Positions 50,335-58,158 of a stretch of DNA of 64,000 nucleotides are shown here, one piece after another. The position numbers and the translations under genes are program-made. Origin of the DNA: Pseudomonas oryzicola (GTDB lineage: Bacteria > Pseudomonadota > Gammaproteobacteria > Pseudomonadales > Pseudomonadaceae); contig NZ_JABWRZ020000001.1 of the NCBI RefSeq assembly GCF_014269185.2, positions 273,001-337,000 of the forward strand, read 5' to 3'. Below the pieces are notes generated by a model. That model had not been told where the DNA came from. It did no database searches and saw only the letters and a program-made list of their open reading frames with translations. Position 1 is the stretch's first letter; every line of letters starts with the position of its first letter.

Positions 50335-51762
50335 TTACTTGTGCAACCAGCTGAGGAAGCCGCCCTTCTTGATTGAAGCCGGCTTCTGCAGCAGCAGCGA
50401 CTCCCGGCTCTGCCGCCTGAACCGCTGCAACTTGCCAAGCGCTGCCTGCACCTCGCCACGTTGCACCAGGCAGCTTTTAACCTGTTCCTTGTCGATTCGA
50501 TACAGCACGCAACTGGTCAACGTGCGGAACTCGGCAAACGAGTCGTCCTCATCGATGATGCCCTCGACCCCCAGCACCTCACCCGGCCCCATGCGCCCGG
50601 CCTCCACCAGCCTGTCGCCATCGCGGATCGACGCCGACACCACGCCGCTGCCAATCACCAGCAGGTGCTCGGAATGCTCGCCCACACCCAGGATGACCTG
50701 GTCCGCCAGGTATTCCACCGCCGTCATGCGCTGGCTCAGGGCATCGCGTTCTTCATCGGTCAGCGAGCGGAATACCCGCACTTCGTCCAGCACCTCGCGC
50801 TGGCGGCTGCGTGGCGGCATGGCCAGGTCAACGTTCCACATTACCCCGCTGGCCTCCAGGTGCCGGTGCGCCAGGTCGAACAGCTGATTGCGCGCATCCC
50901 CCTTGACGCCTGCGTCGGCTACGAAGCCGCTGGCCTCGTACTCTACTGACTCCAACGTCGACGCCTTCACCGCGACCTTGGGTTTTGGTGTGGCAAGAAT
51001 GGCGCTGACGCCTTGCAAGGCCTTTTCCAGCGCATCGAACACGCGCTTGGGGCGCACCTTGGCCGGCACCACCACGCTGATCGATACGCCATGTACGTCG
51101 GCCGGACGGCTGTGGTTGAGCAGCCGCGCCTTGGCTGCCACCGAGTTGGGGATCACCGCCAGGCTCCCGCTGCCGGTGAGCAGGCGGGTAGCACGCCAGT
51201 CGATTTCCAGCACCTTGCCTTCGGTGCCGTCAATCGAGATCGAATCGCCAATCTGGTAGGGCCGCGTGGTGTTCAGGATGATGCCGCTGAACACGTCGGC
51301 CAGCGTGCTTTGCAGCGCCAGGCCGATGACGATGGCCATCACCCCGGAGGTGGCCAGCAGGCCCTTCACCGGCAGCTGCAGCACATAGCCCGCTGCGGCG
51401 ACCACGGCGGCAAGGAAGATCAACGCCCCCAGCACGTCCTGCAGCAAGCGCCCCCCATGGCTGCCACGGGCCACCAGCAACAGGCCGAACACCACCGTCA
51501 CCGTACGCGCGCCGAACAGCCACCAGCCGATGGCCAATACCGTGGCCAACAGGTTGCGTGAGACATCGTCGGCCCAGGGTGGCGGTTGCAGCGGGCTCAT
51601 GCCGGCGGCCACCAGCACCAGGCTGAACAGCAGGAAGATCCCCAGCCGTACGCCGATGCGCCAGGCTCGGTGCTGGAGGGGGATCAGCTGCCAGAGCACC
51701 AGGTCGAGCAGGATCAGTGCGGTGCCAAGCATCAACGGGGAGGACTGGATGAACGCCAGCAT
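50335..51762 (-). CDS. MscS-like channel with C-terminal cyclic-nucleotide-binding domain
   Basis: The 475-residue protein has four or five N-terminal membrane segments, an MscS core (about 115-200; GLALQSTLADVFSGIIL and RPYQIGDSISIDG) and a soluble beta domain. A cNMP-binding domain follows (about 330-450): VFRSLTDEERDALSQRMTAV, EHLLVIGSGVVSASI and MGPGEVLGVEG. This is the layout of the bacterial bCNG branch of MscS channels, thought to be gated by cyclic nucleotides rather than tension. It starts MLAFIQSSPLMLGTA at 51762; the longer frame upstream overlaps a REP element. It stands alone and convergent to amaA. Confidence 0.9.
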   Translation of the reverse strand: MLAFIQSSPLMLGTALILLDLVLWQLIPLQHRAWRIGVRLGIFLLFSLVLVAAGMSPLQPPPWADDVSRNLLATVLAIGWWLFGARTVTVVFGLLLVARGSHGGRLLQDVLGALIFLAAVVAAAGYVLQLPVKGLLATSGVMAIVIGLALQSTLADVFSGIILNTTRPYQIGDSISIDGTEGKVLEIDWRATRLLTGSGSLAVIPNSVAAKARLLNHSRPADVHGVSISVVVPAKVRPKRVFDALEKALQGVSAILATPKPKVAVKASTLESVEYEASGFVADAGVKGDARNQLFDLAHRHLEASGVMWNVDLAMPPRSRQREVLDEVRVFRSLTDEERDALSQRMTAVEYLADQVILGVGEHSEHLLVIGSGVVSASIRDGDRLVEAGRMGPGEVLGVEGIIDEDDSFAEFRTLTSCVLYRIDKEQVKSCLVQRGEVQAALGKLQRFRRQSRESLLLQKPASIKKGGFLSWLHK

Positions 51763-51844
51763 GGAGGTCTCGGGGGCAAGGGGAGGGCTGTGGGTAGTAA
51801 TAGAGCAGGTTGGCCGGACAGGCAATGGGGCCTGTGCCGGCCTC

Positions 51845-51926
51845 TTCGCGGCTAAAGCCGCTCCCACAGGTGCTGCGCACGATTCAAATCCAGCGCAATC
51901 CCTGTGGGAGCGGCTTTAGCCGCGAA
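51845..51926. repeat. inverted REP pair upstream of ycaC copy 1
   Basis: TTCGCGGCTAAAGCCGCTCC (51845) and TGTGGGAGCGGCTTTAGCC (51903). It is part of the 322-base gap between the channel gene and ycaC copy 1. The gap also holds the GTTC-N8-GAAC site and AT-rich promoter sequence, and its second part resembles the region before ycaC copy 2. Confidence 0.88.
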
Positions 51927-51955
51927 AGGGCCGGTACAGCCCACACAAAACCATC

Positions 51956-51971
51956 GTTCATAAAACAGAAC
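51956..51971. promoter_or_regulatory. inverted repeat shared by both ycaC promoters (copy 1)
   Basis: GTTCATAAAACAGAAC has GTTC/GAAC ends 8 bases apart. The same site occurs at 60664 before copy 2. It lies 113 bases before the ycaC start. A LysR-type operator is a reasonable reading. Confidence 0.5.
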
Positions 51972-52084
51972 GCTAGAGCCAAAAATCGCTATCTACCGCC
52001 AAAAAGGTCATGGTTTTAATCTTCTCCCATCAACGCGAAACACCCCACTTACTGAAAAGATCAAAACCCTTGGGAGCAACGACC

Positions 52085-52714
52085 ATGACCAACTTCAAAT
52101 ACAACCGCCTGAACAAAGACGACGCCGCTGTCCTGCTGGTCGACCACCAGGCTGGTCTGCTGTCGCTGGTGCGTGACATCGAGCCGGATGCGTTCAAGAA
52201 CAACGTGCTGGCGCTGGCCGACCTGGCCAAGTTCTTCAACCTGCCGACCATCCTCACCACCAGCTTCGAGCAAGGCCCCAACGGCCCACTGGTACCCGAG
52301 CTGAAAGCGCTGTTCCCGGACGCCCCGTACATCGCCCGCCCCGGCCAGATCAACGCCTGGGACAACGAAGACTTCGTCAAGGCAGTGAAGGCCACCGGCA
52401 AGAAGCAGCTGATCATCGCCGGTGTGGTGACCGAGGTCTGCGTAGCCTTCCCGGCGCTGTCGGCCCTGGAAGAAGAGTTCGACGTGTTCGTGGTGACCGA
52501 TGCCTCCGGCACCTTCAATGCCATGACCCGCGACGCCGCGCATGACCGCATGAGCCAGGCCGGTGCGCAGCTGATGACCTGGTTCGGCGTGGCCTGTGAA
52601 CTGCACCGCGACTGGCGCAACGACATCGAAGGCCTGGCGGCGCTGTGCTCCAACCACATCCCGGACTACCGCAACCTGATGACCAGCTACAACGCGTTCA
52701 ACGCCAACAAGTAA
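52085..52714 (+). CDS. ycaC: YcaC-family isochorismatase-like hydrolase, copy 1
   Basis: The 209-residue protein starts MTNFKYNRLNKDDAAVLLVD and belongs to the cysteine-hydrolase (isochorismatase) superfamily, closely resembling E. coli YcaC. Catalytic Asp is in LLVDHQAG (about residue 20) and catalytic Cys in VVTEVCVAFPAL (about 119). YcaC forms a large ring complex and its substrate is still unclear. GGGAGC precedes the ATG. A second copy at 60795 differs at about 9 residues. It is followed by a monooxygenase-like gene after a hairpin. Confidence 0.93.
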   Translation: MTNFKYNRLNKDDAAVLLVDHQAGLLSLVRDIEPDAFKNNVLALADLAKFFNLPTILTTSFEQGPNGPLVPELKALFPDAPYIARPGQINAWDNEDFVKAVKATGKKQLIIAGVVTEVCVAFPALSALEEEFDVFVVTDASGTFNAMTRDAAHDRMSQAGAQLMTWFGVACELHRDWRNDIEGLAALCSNHIPDYRNLMTSYNAFNANK

Positions 52715-52723
52715 GCCACGGTC

Positions 52724-52748
52724 CCGGGCACCGCCAGTCGGTGCCCGG
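52724..52748 (+). terminator. hairpin after ycaC copy 1
   Basis: CCGGGCACCG, a short loop and CGGTGCCCGG form a 10-bp stem 10 bases after the stop. There is no T tract, so it may only attenuate transcription into the next gene. Confidence 0.45.
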
Positions 52749-52829
52749 CCAGTGCAGCACACCCGTCCAATCCTCCGCCCGTCCGTCGTTGCACAGTTGA
52801 TGCGGGCAAGCTCATCCCAAGGAACGCCG

Positions 52830-53396
52830 ATGAACACCGCATTCCAAGACAACCGCAACGTGGTGACCCTGGTCATCCAGCACAAGGTCCGCGCCGCGTC
52901 GCTGGCCGCCTACGAAGCCTGGCTCAAGCGCACGGTCAGCGCTGCACGCCGGCAGCCGGGGCACCTGGACGTCAATGTCATCCGCCCCGACGACGGCGGG
53001 CTGCACTTCACCACCGTGGTGCGCTTTGCCGACGCCAGCCTGTTGCAGGCCTGGGTCAACTCGGCCGAGCGCCAGGCACTGGTCAACGAAGTGTTGCCGT
53101 TGCTCGAAGGGGGCGACCACACCCAGGTACATGACGACCCGGAGTTCTGGTTCACCCCGCCGAGCACCCGCGCAGCACAACCGCCGCGCTGGAAGCAGGC
53201 GCTGCTGACCTACCTGGTGATCTGCCCGATGACCCTGGTCATTCCGCATCTGCTGGCGCCGTTGTTCGCGCGCTTTCCGCAGTTGGGTGGCGCAATCACC
53301 GGCAACCTGATCAGCAACCTGTTCGTCATCCTGCCCGTGGTGTTCTACATCATGCCTTGGGTAACCCGTCGCTGCGCCAACTGGCTGCGCGGCTAA
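52830..53396 (+). CDS. antibiotic-biosynthesis-monooxygenase-like protein with two membrane helices
   Basis: The 188-residue protein starts MNTAFQDNRNVVTLVIQHKV. Residues about 10-105 form a dimeric alpha-beta (ABM) domain (VTLVIQHKVRAASLAAYEAW; GHLDVNVIRPDDGG), found in small quinone-forming oxygenases. Two membrane helices follow (about 128-148 and 157-178; LLTYLVICPMTLVIPHLLAP). The combination is known as COG3224; function is unknown. The ATG follows AAGGAACG. It lies in the gap between ycaC copy 1 and the alpha/beta hydrolase and is 38 bases from the latter. Confidence 0.82.
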   Translation: MNTAFQDNRNVVTLVIQHKVRAASLAAYEAWLKRTVSAARRQPGHLDVNVIRPDDGGLHFTTVVRFADASLLQAWVNSAERQALVNEVLPLLEGGDHTQVHDDPEFWFTPPSTRAAQPPRWKQALLTYLVICPMTLVIPHLLAPLFARFPQLGGAITGNLISNLFVILPVVFYIMPWVTRRCANWLRG

Positions 53397-53434
53397 GCAA
53401 GCCTTTACCTCTATATTTTCAAGGAGATACCGAC

Positions 53435-54253
53435 ATGAGCACGTTCGTTACCCGCGATGGCACTTCGATCTATTACAAGGACTGGGGCAGCGGCAAGCCT
53501 GTGCTGTTCAGCCACGGCTGGCCGCTGGATGCCGACATGTGGGATTCGCAGATGGAATTCCTGGCCAGCCGCGGTTACCGCGCCATCGCCTTCGATCGCC
53601 GTGGCTTTGGCCGTTCGAGCCAACCGTGGAACGGCTACGACTACGACACGTTTGCCGACGATATCGCCCAGCTGATCCAGCACCTCGACCTGCGCGACGT
53701 GACCCTGGTGGGCTTCTCGATGGGGGGTGGCGATGTCAGCCGCTACATCGCCCGTCACGGTAGCGAGCGTGTGGCTGGCCTGGTCTTGCTGGGTGCAGTG
53801 ACGCCGGTCTTCGGCAAGCGTGACGACAACCCGCAGGGTGTCGACCTGTCGGTGTTCGAAGGTATCCGCGCCGGTCTGCGTGCCGATCGGGCACAGTTCA
53901 TCGCCGATTTCGCCACGCCGTTCTATGGCCTGAACCATGGGCAGCAGGTGTCCCAGGGCGTGCAGACGCAAACCTTGAACATCGCCCTGATGGCGTCGAT
54001 CAAGGGCACCCTGGACTGCGTGACGGCGTTTGCCGAGACCGACTTCCGCCCGGACATGGCCAAGGTCGATGTGCCGACCCTGGTGATCCATGGCGACGAC
54101 GACCAGATCGTGCCGTTCGAGAGCACCGGCAAGCAGGCGGCGGAGTTGATTCGTGGGGCTGAACTGAAGGTGTATGCCGGGGCGCCGCACGGGTTTGCCG
54201 TGACGCATGCGCAGCAGCTGAACGAGGACCTGTTGGCGTTCCTGCAGAAGTAA
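53435..54253 (+). CDS. alpha/beta hydrolase, non-heme chloroperoxidase/arylesterase type
   Basis: The 272-residue protein starts MSTFVTRDGTSIYYKDWGSG. It has the catalytic Ser in GFSMGGGDVSRY (about residue 95), HGWPLDADMW for the oxyanion region, acid in HGDDDQIVP and His in GAPHGFAVTH. Family members are cofactor-free esterases or perhydrolases. GAAGGAGATA-type site AAGGAG precedes the ATG. It is 38 bases after the ABM-like gene and likely co-transcribed with it. Confidence 0.9.
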   Translation: MSTFVTRDGTSIYYKDWGSGKPVLFSHGWPLDADMWDSQMEFLASRGYRAIAFDRRGFGRSSQPWNGYDYDTFADDIAQLIQHLDLRDVTLVGFSMGGGDVSRYIARHGSERVAGLVLLGAVTPVFGKRDDNPQGVDLSVFEGIRAGLRADRAQFIADFATPFYGLNHGQQVSQGVQTQTLNIALMASIKGTLDCVTAFAETDFRPDMAKVDVPTLVIHGDDDQIVPFESTGKQAAELIRGAELKVYAGAPHGFAVTHAQQLNEDLLAFLQK

Positions 54254-54267
54254 CTGTGCCGGGGCAT

Positions 54268-54335
54268 TCGCAGGTAAACCCGCTCCCTCAGGCCTTGCCT
54301 TGCGCCGTACCTGTGGAAGCGGGTTCACCCGCGAA
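54268..54335. repeat. degenerate inverted REP pair
   Basis: TTCGCAGGTAAACCCGCTCC (54268) and TGTGGAAGCGGGTTCACCC (54312), each with one or two changes from the REP consensus. It lies in the 223-base gap before the amidohydrolase gene. Confidence 0.75.
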
Positions 54336-54476
54336 GAGGCCCGCCCCAGGCAGCACAAAATTTGAACAGGGCTAACCTTCTACAACCCACCGCACATCCA
54401 TCCAAGCCCTGGCCCCGCACCAACCGGCATGCTCCGCAATCGCGCCTGCCGGCGCCGCCACCGGACGGAGAAGACC

Positions 54477-56450
54477 ATGTCCCAGGACCGCAACGACAAG
54501 ACCCGTCGCCAGTTCCTCGCCACCAGCACCATGCTCGGTGCCGCCGGCGCGCTCTGGTCCGCATTGCCCTTTACCGGTTCCGCTTACGCATCCACTCAAG
54601 GAGGTTCCATGACCGCCGACCTGATTCTGTTCAACGGCAAACTGCACACCGTTGATCGTGAAAAACCCACCGCGACCGCCGTCGCCATCAAGGATGGCCG
54701 CTTCATCGCCGTGGGTAACGACGCCGAGGCCATGGCCCACAAGGGCGCCTCCACGCAAATCATCGACCTCAAGCAACGCACGGTCATCCCGGGCCTGAAT
54801 GACTCGCACCTGCACCTGATTCGTGGCGGCCTGAACTACAACCTGGAGCTGCGCTGGGAAGGCGTACCCTCGGTGGCCGATGCCCTGCGCATGCTCAAGG
54901 ACCAGGCCGCGCGCACGCCCACCCCGCAGTGGGTGCGCGTGGTCGGTGGCTGGAACGAATTCCAGTTCGCCGAAAAACGCATGCCCACCCTGGAGGAAAT
55001 CAACCAGGCCGCACCGGACACGCCGGTGTTCCTGCTGCACCTGTATGACCGCGCGTTGCTCAACCGCGCTGCGCTGAAGGCCGTCGGCTACACCAAGGAC
55101 ACCCCCAACCCGCCGGGTGGCGAGATCCAGCGCGACAAGTTCGGCAACCCGACCGGCATGCTGATCGCTCGCCCCAACGCGATGATCCTGTACGCCACCC
55201 TGGCCAAGGGGCCGAAGTTGCCGCTGGAGTACCAGGTCAACTCCACCCGCCAGTTCATGCGCGAACTCAACCGCCTGGGCCTGACCAGTGCCATCGATGC
55301 TGGCGGTGGCTACCAGAACTACCCGGACGACTATCAGGTGATTCAGCAGCTCGCTGACAACAACCAGTTGACCGTGCGCATCGCCTACAACCTGTTCACG
55401 CAAAAGCCCAAGGAAGAGCTGGACGACTTCCGTAAATGGACCTCCAGCGTCAAGCTGCACAGCGGCACCGATTTCCTGCGCCACAACGGCGCCGGCGAAA
55501 TGCTGGTGTTCTCCGCCGCCGACTTCGAGGACTTCCTCGAGCCGCGCCCGGACCTGCCGCAGACCATGGAGCAAGAGCTGGAGCCGGTGGTGCGCCACCT
55601 GGTCGAGCAGCGCTGGCCATTCCGCCTGCACGCCACCTACAACGAATCGATCACGCGCATGCTCGACGTGTTCGAGAAGGTCAACCGCGACATCCCGTTC
55701 AACGGCCTGCCGTGGTTCTTCGACCACGCCGAGACCATCACCCCGCAGAACATCGAACGCGTGCGTGCGTTGGGCGGCGGTATCGCCATCCAGGACCGCA
55801 TGGCCTTCCAGGGTGAGTACTTCGTCGACCGCTACGGCGCCAAGGCTGCCGAGCAGACCCCGCCGATCAAGCGCATGCTCGACATGGGCGTGCCGGTGGG
55901 TGCCGGTACCGACGCTACTCGCGTGTCCAGCTACAACCCATGGACCTCGCTGTACTGGCTGGTCAGCGGCAAGACCGTCGGCGGCATGGAGCTGTACCCG
56001 GAAGGCCTCAGCCGCGATACCGCATTGCAGCTGTTCACCCAGGGCAGCGCCTGGTTCTCCAGCGAGCAGGGCAAGAAGGGGCAGATCAAGGTGGGCCAGC
56101 TGGCCGACCTGGCGGCACTGTCGCTGGACTTCTTCAGCGTCGACGAAGAAGCGATCAAGGGCATCGAGTCGGTGCTGACCGTGGTCGATGGCAAGGTGGT
56201 GTACGGTGCAGCGGAATTCGACAAGCTCGGCCCACCACAGGTGCCGGTGCTGCCGGAGTGGTCGCCGGTGACCAAGGTGCCGGGCCACTGGCGCGTGGGT
56301 ACGCCATCGCTTGCGGCAATGGCGCACCAGTGTGTCGGGCCTTGCGGGGTGCATGCGCACAGCCATGAGAAGGCACGGCATTCGAGTGTGCCGGTGAATG
56401 ACTTCCAGGGGTTCTGGGGGGCGCTGGGTTGTTCGTGCTTTGCTTTCTAA
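54477..56450 (+). CDS. Tat-exported amidohydrolase, YtcJ-type (amidohydrolase family 3)
   Basis: The 657-residue protein begins MSQDRNDKTRRQFLATSTML, a twin-arginine signal peptide (RRQFL, cleavage near AYAS, about residue 40). The rest is an amidohydrolase: metal ligands in NDSHLHLIRGG (about 120), WFFDHAETITPQNIERV, and GAGTDATRVSSYNPW in the C-terminal half. YtcJ-type proteins hydrolyse unidentified amides. GGAG precedes the ATG at 54477. A second ATG at 54609, just after the signal, has AAGGAGG 4 bases upstream and would give a 613-residue cytosolic form. Confidence 0.9.
   Translation: MSQDRNDKTRRQFLATSTMLGAAGALWSALPFTGSAYASTQGGSMTADLILFNGKLHTVDREKPTATAVAIKDGRFIAVGNDAEAMAHKGASTQIIDLKQRTVIPGLNDSHLHLIRGGLNYNLELRWEGVPSVADALRMLKDQAARTPTPQWVRVVGGWNEFQFAEKRMPTLEEINQAAPDTPVFLLHLYDRALLNRAALKAVGYTKDTPNPPGGEIQRDKFGNPTGMLIARPNAMILYATLAKGPKLPLEYQVNSTRQFMRELNRLGLTSAIDAGGGYQNYPDDYQVIQQLADNNQLTVRIAYNLFTQKPKEELDDFRKWTSSVKLHSGTDFLRHNGAGEMLVFSAADFEDFLEPRPDLPQTMEQELEPVVRHLVEQRWPFRLHATYNESITRMLDVFEKVNRDIPFNGLPWFFDHAETITPQNIERVRALGGGIAIQDRMAFQGEYFVDRYGAKAAEQTPPIKRMLDMGVPVGAGTDATRVSSYNPWTSLYWLVSGKTVGGMELYPEGLSRDTALQLFTQGSAWFSSEQGKKGQIKVGQLADLAALSLDFFSVDEEAIKGIESVLTVVDGKVVYGAAEFDKLGPPQVPVLPEWSPVTKVPGHWRVGTPSLAAMAHQCVGPCGVHAHSHEKARHSSVPVNDFQGFWGALGCSCFAF
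54598..54611 (+). promoter_or_regulatory. strong internal ribosome-binding site and ATG inside the amidohydrolase gene
   Basis: AAGGAGG (54598-54604), TTCC, then ATG (54609-54611), in frame with the amidohydrolase. It lies directly after the predicted signal peptide and starts at MTADLILFNGK, where signal-less relatives begin. Confidence 0.6.
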
Positions 56451-56464
56451 GCTGAGCTGATGTG

Positions 56465-56499
56465 AAAAAAGGGGGGGCCAGTTATTGGCCCCCTTTTTT
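56465..56499. terminator. bidirectional terminator after the amidohydrolase gene
   Basis: AAAAAAGGGGGGGCCA, a short loop and TGGCCCCCTTTTTT. The stem is flanked by A and T tracts and can serve both convergent genes. Confidence 0.92.
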
Positions 56500-56519
56500 G
56501 TTCCTTCAGTGCTGGCCCC

Positions 56520-56539
56520 TTCGCGGGCGTGCCCGCGAA
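56520..56539. repeat. REP half-element
   Basis: TTCGCGGGCGTGCCCGCGAA, a short palindromic REP core between the amidohydrolase and MFS genes. Confidence 0.7.
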
Positions 56540-56558
56540 GAGGCCGGAAAGGCCGACA

Positions 56559-58157
56559 TCAATGGTGAGCCTTGTGCTCCCCACCCGCCAACAGATGCCT
56601 AATCTTCACTTCCACCCCATCGGTCTGCAGCATCCGCACCCTGGCCTCGATCTTCAGCTCACCCCGGGTTACCCGGTGGTGATGCCTCAAATGCTCCAGC
56701 CACGATTCCTCGAAGAAGAACTCCAGCCACAACGCCGGGTCCGCACTGTCGCGCATCAACCCCCACGACAACGCGCCATTGCGCTTGCGCATCGCCTCCA
56801 GCTCCCGCGCTGCCTGCTGGAAAGCCTCGGCCTTGGCCGGGTCGATGTGGTATTCCACGGTGACCATCACCGGCCCGCTTTCCTTGTCCATGTCGTCGCT
56901 CAGCAGCGGCACCGGCCAATGCAGTGACGGCGTCAGCTCCTCGGCTGCGGTTTCCGGCAGCGTCACCTTGCAGGTCAGCAGCGTGCCCAGTGCCAGGCCA
57001 CCTGCGGCCAGCAGCAGGCTCAGGGTGATCGATGCATGGCTGGCCAGCGTGCCCCACAGCAGCCCGCCGGCGGACATGGCACCGAAGAAGATCAGGATGT
57101 ACACCGACAACGCCCGCGCCCGCACCCAGGCCGGTACCGAGGTCTGCGCCGCCACTTGCAGGTTGGACAGCACCGCGATCCACGCCGTGCCGCTGAGCAG
57201 CATCGCCGGCAGTAGCACATAAAAGTTGCGCACCAGCGCCAGGGCCAGCAGGAACAGGGCATACAGCAGGCTGGCCAGCAGCACCAGGCGGTCGCGGCTG
57301 ATGCGTTCGCGCAGGCGTGGCAGCAAGGTGGCGCCGGCCACCGCGCCGATGCCGATGGCTGCCAGCAGCAGGCCGAAATCGGCGGCGGTACCCTGCATCT
57401 CGCCACGCACGATCAGCGGCAGCAGCGAAGTACCGGCACTGGCGCAGAAAAAGAATGCCAGCGCACGCAGCATCACCGCCTGCAACGGCTTGGCACTACG
57501 CGCGAAACGCAGCCCGGTGCGCATGGCTCCAACGAAACGCTCGGCCGGCAGCAGTGGCTCCTTCACCTCGCGTTTCCACAGGAACAACACCAGGATCACC
57601 CCGGCGAACGAGATGGCATTCAGGGCAAAGGTCAGCCATGGGCCGACCATGCTCACCACCACCCCCGCCAATGCCGGGCCGATGGCGCGCGACACATTGA
57701 TACCGACACTGGAAAGCGCCACCGCGTTGGCCAGGTCGTCCTTGCCTACCAGCTCCGGTGTCAGCGCGCTCCAGGCCGGCATCATCAGTGCCGTGCCGAT
57801 GCCCAACGCCAGGGTAAGCACCAGCAGCAGGGTGACGTTCATCAGCCCGAGCAGGGTCAGGGCCGCCAGCACCACGGCCACCGAAGACATCCACAGTTGC
57901 ACCAGCAACAGGTAGCGGCGCTTGTCGACGATATCCGCCGCCGCGCCGGCCGGCAGGGCAAGGAAGAACATTGGTAGCGAGCCGGCTACCTGGATCAGGG
58001 CCACGTGCAACGGACTGGCCGACAGCGTGGTCATCAGCCAGCCGGCGCCCACCTCATGCATCCAGGTGCCGATGTTGGAAGCGATGGTGGCGATCCACAG
58101 CATGCGGAAGGTGGTGTTGCGCAACGGGCTCCAGGCGCCAGCAGGGGAAGTGCTCAT
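56559..58157 (-). CDS. MFS_3 (EntS-type) exporter with C-terminal ABM-like soluble domain
   Basis: The 532-residue protein has about 12 membrane segments in its first 410 residues, starting MSTSPAGAWSPLRNTTFRML. WIATIASNIGTWMHEVGAGW is typical of the MFS_3/EntS group. The last 110 residues are soluble (VMVTVEYHIDPAKAEAFQQA, then AARELEAMRKRNG) and resemble a dimeric alpha-beta ABM domain like that of the gene at 52830. It is 1 base downstream of the OprD gene's stop, so the two are co-translated. A role in exporting or metabolising a small molecule together with the porin is inferred. Confidence 0.87.
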   Translation of the reverse strand: MSTSPAGAWSPLRNTTFRMLWIATIASNIGTWMHEVGAGWLMTTLSASPLHVALIQVAGSLPMFFLALPAGAAADIVDKRRYLLLVQLWMSSVAVVLAALTLLGLMNVTLLLVLTLALGIGTALMMPAWSALTPELVGKDDLANAVALSSVGINVSRAIGPALAGVVVSMVGPWLTFALNAISFAGVILVLFLWKREVKEPLLPAERFVGAMRTGLRFARSAKPLQAVMLRALAFFFCASAGTSLLPLIVRGEMQGTAADFGLLLAAIGIGAVAGATLLPRLRERISRDRLVLLASLLYALFLLALALVRNFYVLLPAMLLSGTAWIAVLSNLQVAAQTSVPAWVRARALSVYILIFFGAMSAGGLLWGTLASHASITLSLLLAAGGLALGTLLTCKVTLPETAAEELTPSLHWPVPLLSDDMDKESGPVMVTVEYHIDPAKAEAFQQAARELEAMRKRNGALSWGLMRDSADPALWLEFFFEESWLEHLRHHHRVTRGELKIEARVRMLQTDGVEVKIRHLLAGGEHKAHH

Positions 58158-58158
58158 G

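Noticed and set aside
54372..56381. Long open frame antisense to the amidohydrolase gene
   Set aside because: Same reason: no domain and perfect overlap with a clear gene.
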